From the NCBI GenBank assembly GCA_946222435.1, contig CAMIOJ010000025.1:1-13229 (forward strand): a DNA stretch of 13,229 bases, written 5' to 3'. The notes under the pieces were generated by a model that was not told where the DNA came from, ran no database searches, and saw nothing but the letters and a program-made list of their open reading frames with translations. Of this stretch, positions 13,175-13,229 are shown one piece after another. The position numbers and the translations under genes were made by a program. The DNA comes from an uncultured Micrococcus sp. (lineage in GTDB: Bacteria; Actinomycetota; Actinomycetes; Actinomycetales; Micrococcaceae). Each line of letters begins with the position of its first letter. Within the stretch, counting starts at the first letter, position 1.

Positions 13175-13229
13175 TCAGCTCTCCGCCTGGCCCTCCCGCC
13201 AGTAGCCCATGAAGGAGACGTGCTTCTTC
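13175..13229 (-). CDS. C-terminal end of an unidentified gene entering from the right
   Basis: Reading leftward from 13228, 17 codons encode KKHVSFMGYWREGQAES and end in TGA (13175-13177). Every sense codon ends in G or C, as expected for a real gene in this genome. Too little is present to name a family. It lies on the same strand as the SDR-like gene, 99 bases upstream of its start. Confidence 0.5.
   Translation of the reverse strand, partial: KKHVSFMGYWREGQAES

Noticed and set aside
1..13229. tRNA, rRNA, CRISPR, insertion sequence, phage or toxin-antitoxin content
   Set aside because: No cloverleaf, regularly spaced repeats, transposase, integrase or paired toxin genes could be recognised on either strand.

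Overview
The window looks like ordinary chromosomal DNA from a very high-GC actinobacterium, most likely a Micrococcaceae relative of Micrococcus luteus. This rests on near-universal G/C third codon positions, GTG and TTG starts, mycobacteria/micrococcus-like leaderless promoters (TANNNT about 7 nt before the start codon), and a glutaminase of the type studied in M. luteus. The genus is inference. I see no tRNA, rRNA, CRISPR array, insertion sequence or phage gene, and no gene-free stretch above about 180 bases.

Left part (1-1170, plus strand): an ArsR/SmtB metalloregulator whose promoter is interleaved with a divergent leftward promoter around one palindrome. It is followed by a pterin-4a-carbinolamine dehydratase and, overlapping it by 4 bases, a gamma-glutamylcyclotransferase-like protein. 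The last gene runs 37 bases into the convergent neighbour.

Minus-strand block (1134-4229): in transcription order, a GlcD-type FAD-linked 2-hydroxyacid dehydrogenase, a synthetase-only (p)ppGpp enzyme (small alarmone synthetase) and a VTT/TVP38-DedA-type membrane protein. The last two overlap by ATGA and are probably translationally coupled.

Glycerol cluster (4408-8540, plus strand): glpD, glpF and glpK in that order, divergent from the FAD dehydrogenase. Together they take up glycerol (GlpF), phosphorylate it (GlpK) and oxidise glycerol-3-phosphate to dihydroxyacetone phosphate while passing electrons to quinone (GlpD). A strong GC hairpin closes the cluster. The promoter -10 of the next gene begins six bases after it.

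Right part (8646-13229): a GNAT acetyltransferase directly followed by a glutaminase with a C-terminal STAS-like domain, then two terminator-like hairpins, then a Pr6Pr-family membrane protein. On the minus strand come a RimJ/RimL-like GNAT, an NAD(P)H-binding SDR-like protein, and the last 17 codons of a gene entering from the right edge.

I did not find a clearly new multi-gene system. The best leads are the interleaved divergent ArsR promoter, the recurring leaderless promoter geometry, the terminator-promoter junction after glpK, a GlpK histidine aligning with the PTS phosphorylation site of Firmicutes enzymes, and a 12-nt tandem repeat that lengthens two convergent genes at once.
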